DNA from: DASZMJ01 sp035551935
GTDB taxonomy: Bacteria > Planctomycetota > Planctomycetia > Isosphaerales > Isosphaeraceae
Length of the DNA: 25,626 nt
Direction of reading: 5' to 3'
NCBI GenBank assembly: GCA_035551935.1
Contig: DASZMJ010000266.1
Span: forward strand, 1 to 25,626
Shown here one piece after another: positions 25,442 to 25,626 of the stretch. The notes beneath the pieces are model-generated. The model worked only from the letters and a program-made list of their open reading frames with translations. It made no database searches and was not told where the DNA came from. How positions within the stretch are numbered: the first letter of the stretch is position 1; each line of letters starts with the position of its first letter. The position numbers and the translations under genes were made by a program.

Positions 25442-25574
25442 AGTGTCTCTTCCGGGGACGGATCGCCGCGCGGAACCCCCCGCGCGGCGATCGAGGCCGG
25501 CCGGCGACCGCCACCGGTGATCGCCGATCACCCTGTCCTGGTCTGACGACCTGAAAACGATCCGCGGTGGGTGG

Positions 25575-25626
25575 CGCGCCCTGCCAGGGCGTGGCCGGGC
25601 CGGGGACCACGCCCTGGCAGGGCGCG
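25575..25626. repeat. Perfect 20-bp inverted repeat at the window edge
   Basis: The arms 25575-25594 and 25607-25626 are exact complements with a 12-nt centre. Each arm also contains its own small palindrome (GCCCTGCCAGGGC, GCCCTGGCAGGGC). The right arm ends at the last base of the window, so it may be longer. It lies 133 bp after the HEAT gene stop and could be a terminator or a dispersed repeat. Confidence 0.8.

Overview
The window is very GC-rich bacterial chromosome with mostly GC-ending codons and long accidental antisense frames. It most likely comes from a planctomycete of the Isosphaeraceae type. This is inferred from gene content and style: a surface protein with an N-terminal LExRxLLS motif, a membrane pyrophosphatase, a TPR/metallopeptidase giant, Uma2, HEAT and zinc-ribbon proteins, and intergenic palindromes. 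No 16S gene or other firm taxonomic marker is present. I found no tRNA, rRNA, CRISPR array, transposase or phage gene.

Layout. (1) 52-999 (+) is an LpxL/HtrB-like acyltransferase that meets a long minus-strand block. (2) 9700 down to 1016 (-) reads, in transcription order: secreted TPR/HExxH protein, Uma2 nuclease-fold protein, MazG-like pyrophosphohydrolase (these three joined by ATGA overlaps), a 739-residue membrane protein, an ABC ATPase, a CYTH phosphatase-type protein and an Ig-like surface protein. (3) 9884-10708 (+) is a protein whose N-terminus resembles the ribosomal L7/L12 C-terminal domain. It converges on a sulfotransferase (11798-10830, -) across a long palindrome. (4) An M24 aminopeptidase (13783-12380, -) is divergent from metK (14006-15190, +). 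metK converges on hppA (18057-15307, -) across a second long palindrome. (5) 18058-19250 is a 1.2-kb repeat-rich gap. It holds a degenerate array with a spacing near 31-32 or 62-63 nt, a 29-bp perfect inverted repeat lying inside that array, and a 123-bp MITE-like element with terminal inverted repeats and a 10-bp flanking direct repeat. (6) 19251-23823 (+) is a tight cluster: hslU, an unknown 128-residue protein, a PIN-domain protein and RNase R. (7) 24159-23863 (-) is a small zinc-ribbon protein, divergent from a secreted HEAT-repeat protein (24434-25441, +). The window ends inside another perfect palindrome.

How the parts fit. metK, hppA, hslU, rnr and the acyltransferase are core housekeeping genes (methyl donor supply, pyrophosphate-driven ion pumping, proteolysis, RNA decay, envelope lipid). 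The most unusual content is the layered repeat region upstream of hslU and the unknown-protein/PIN pair placed between a protease unfoldase and an exoribonuclease. The recurring use of palindromes at gene junctions is also notable. Functions of the unknown proteins are not claimed beyond visible motifs.
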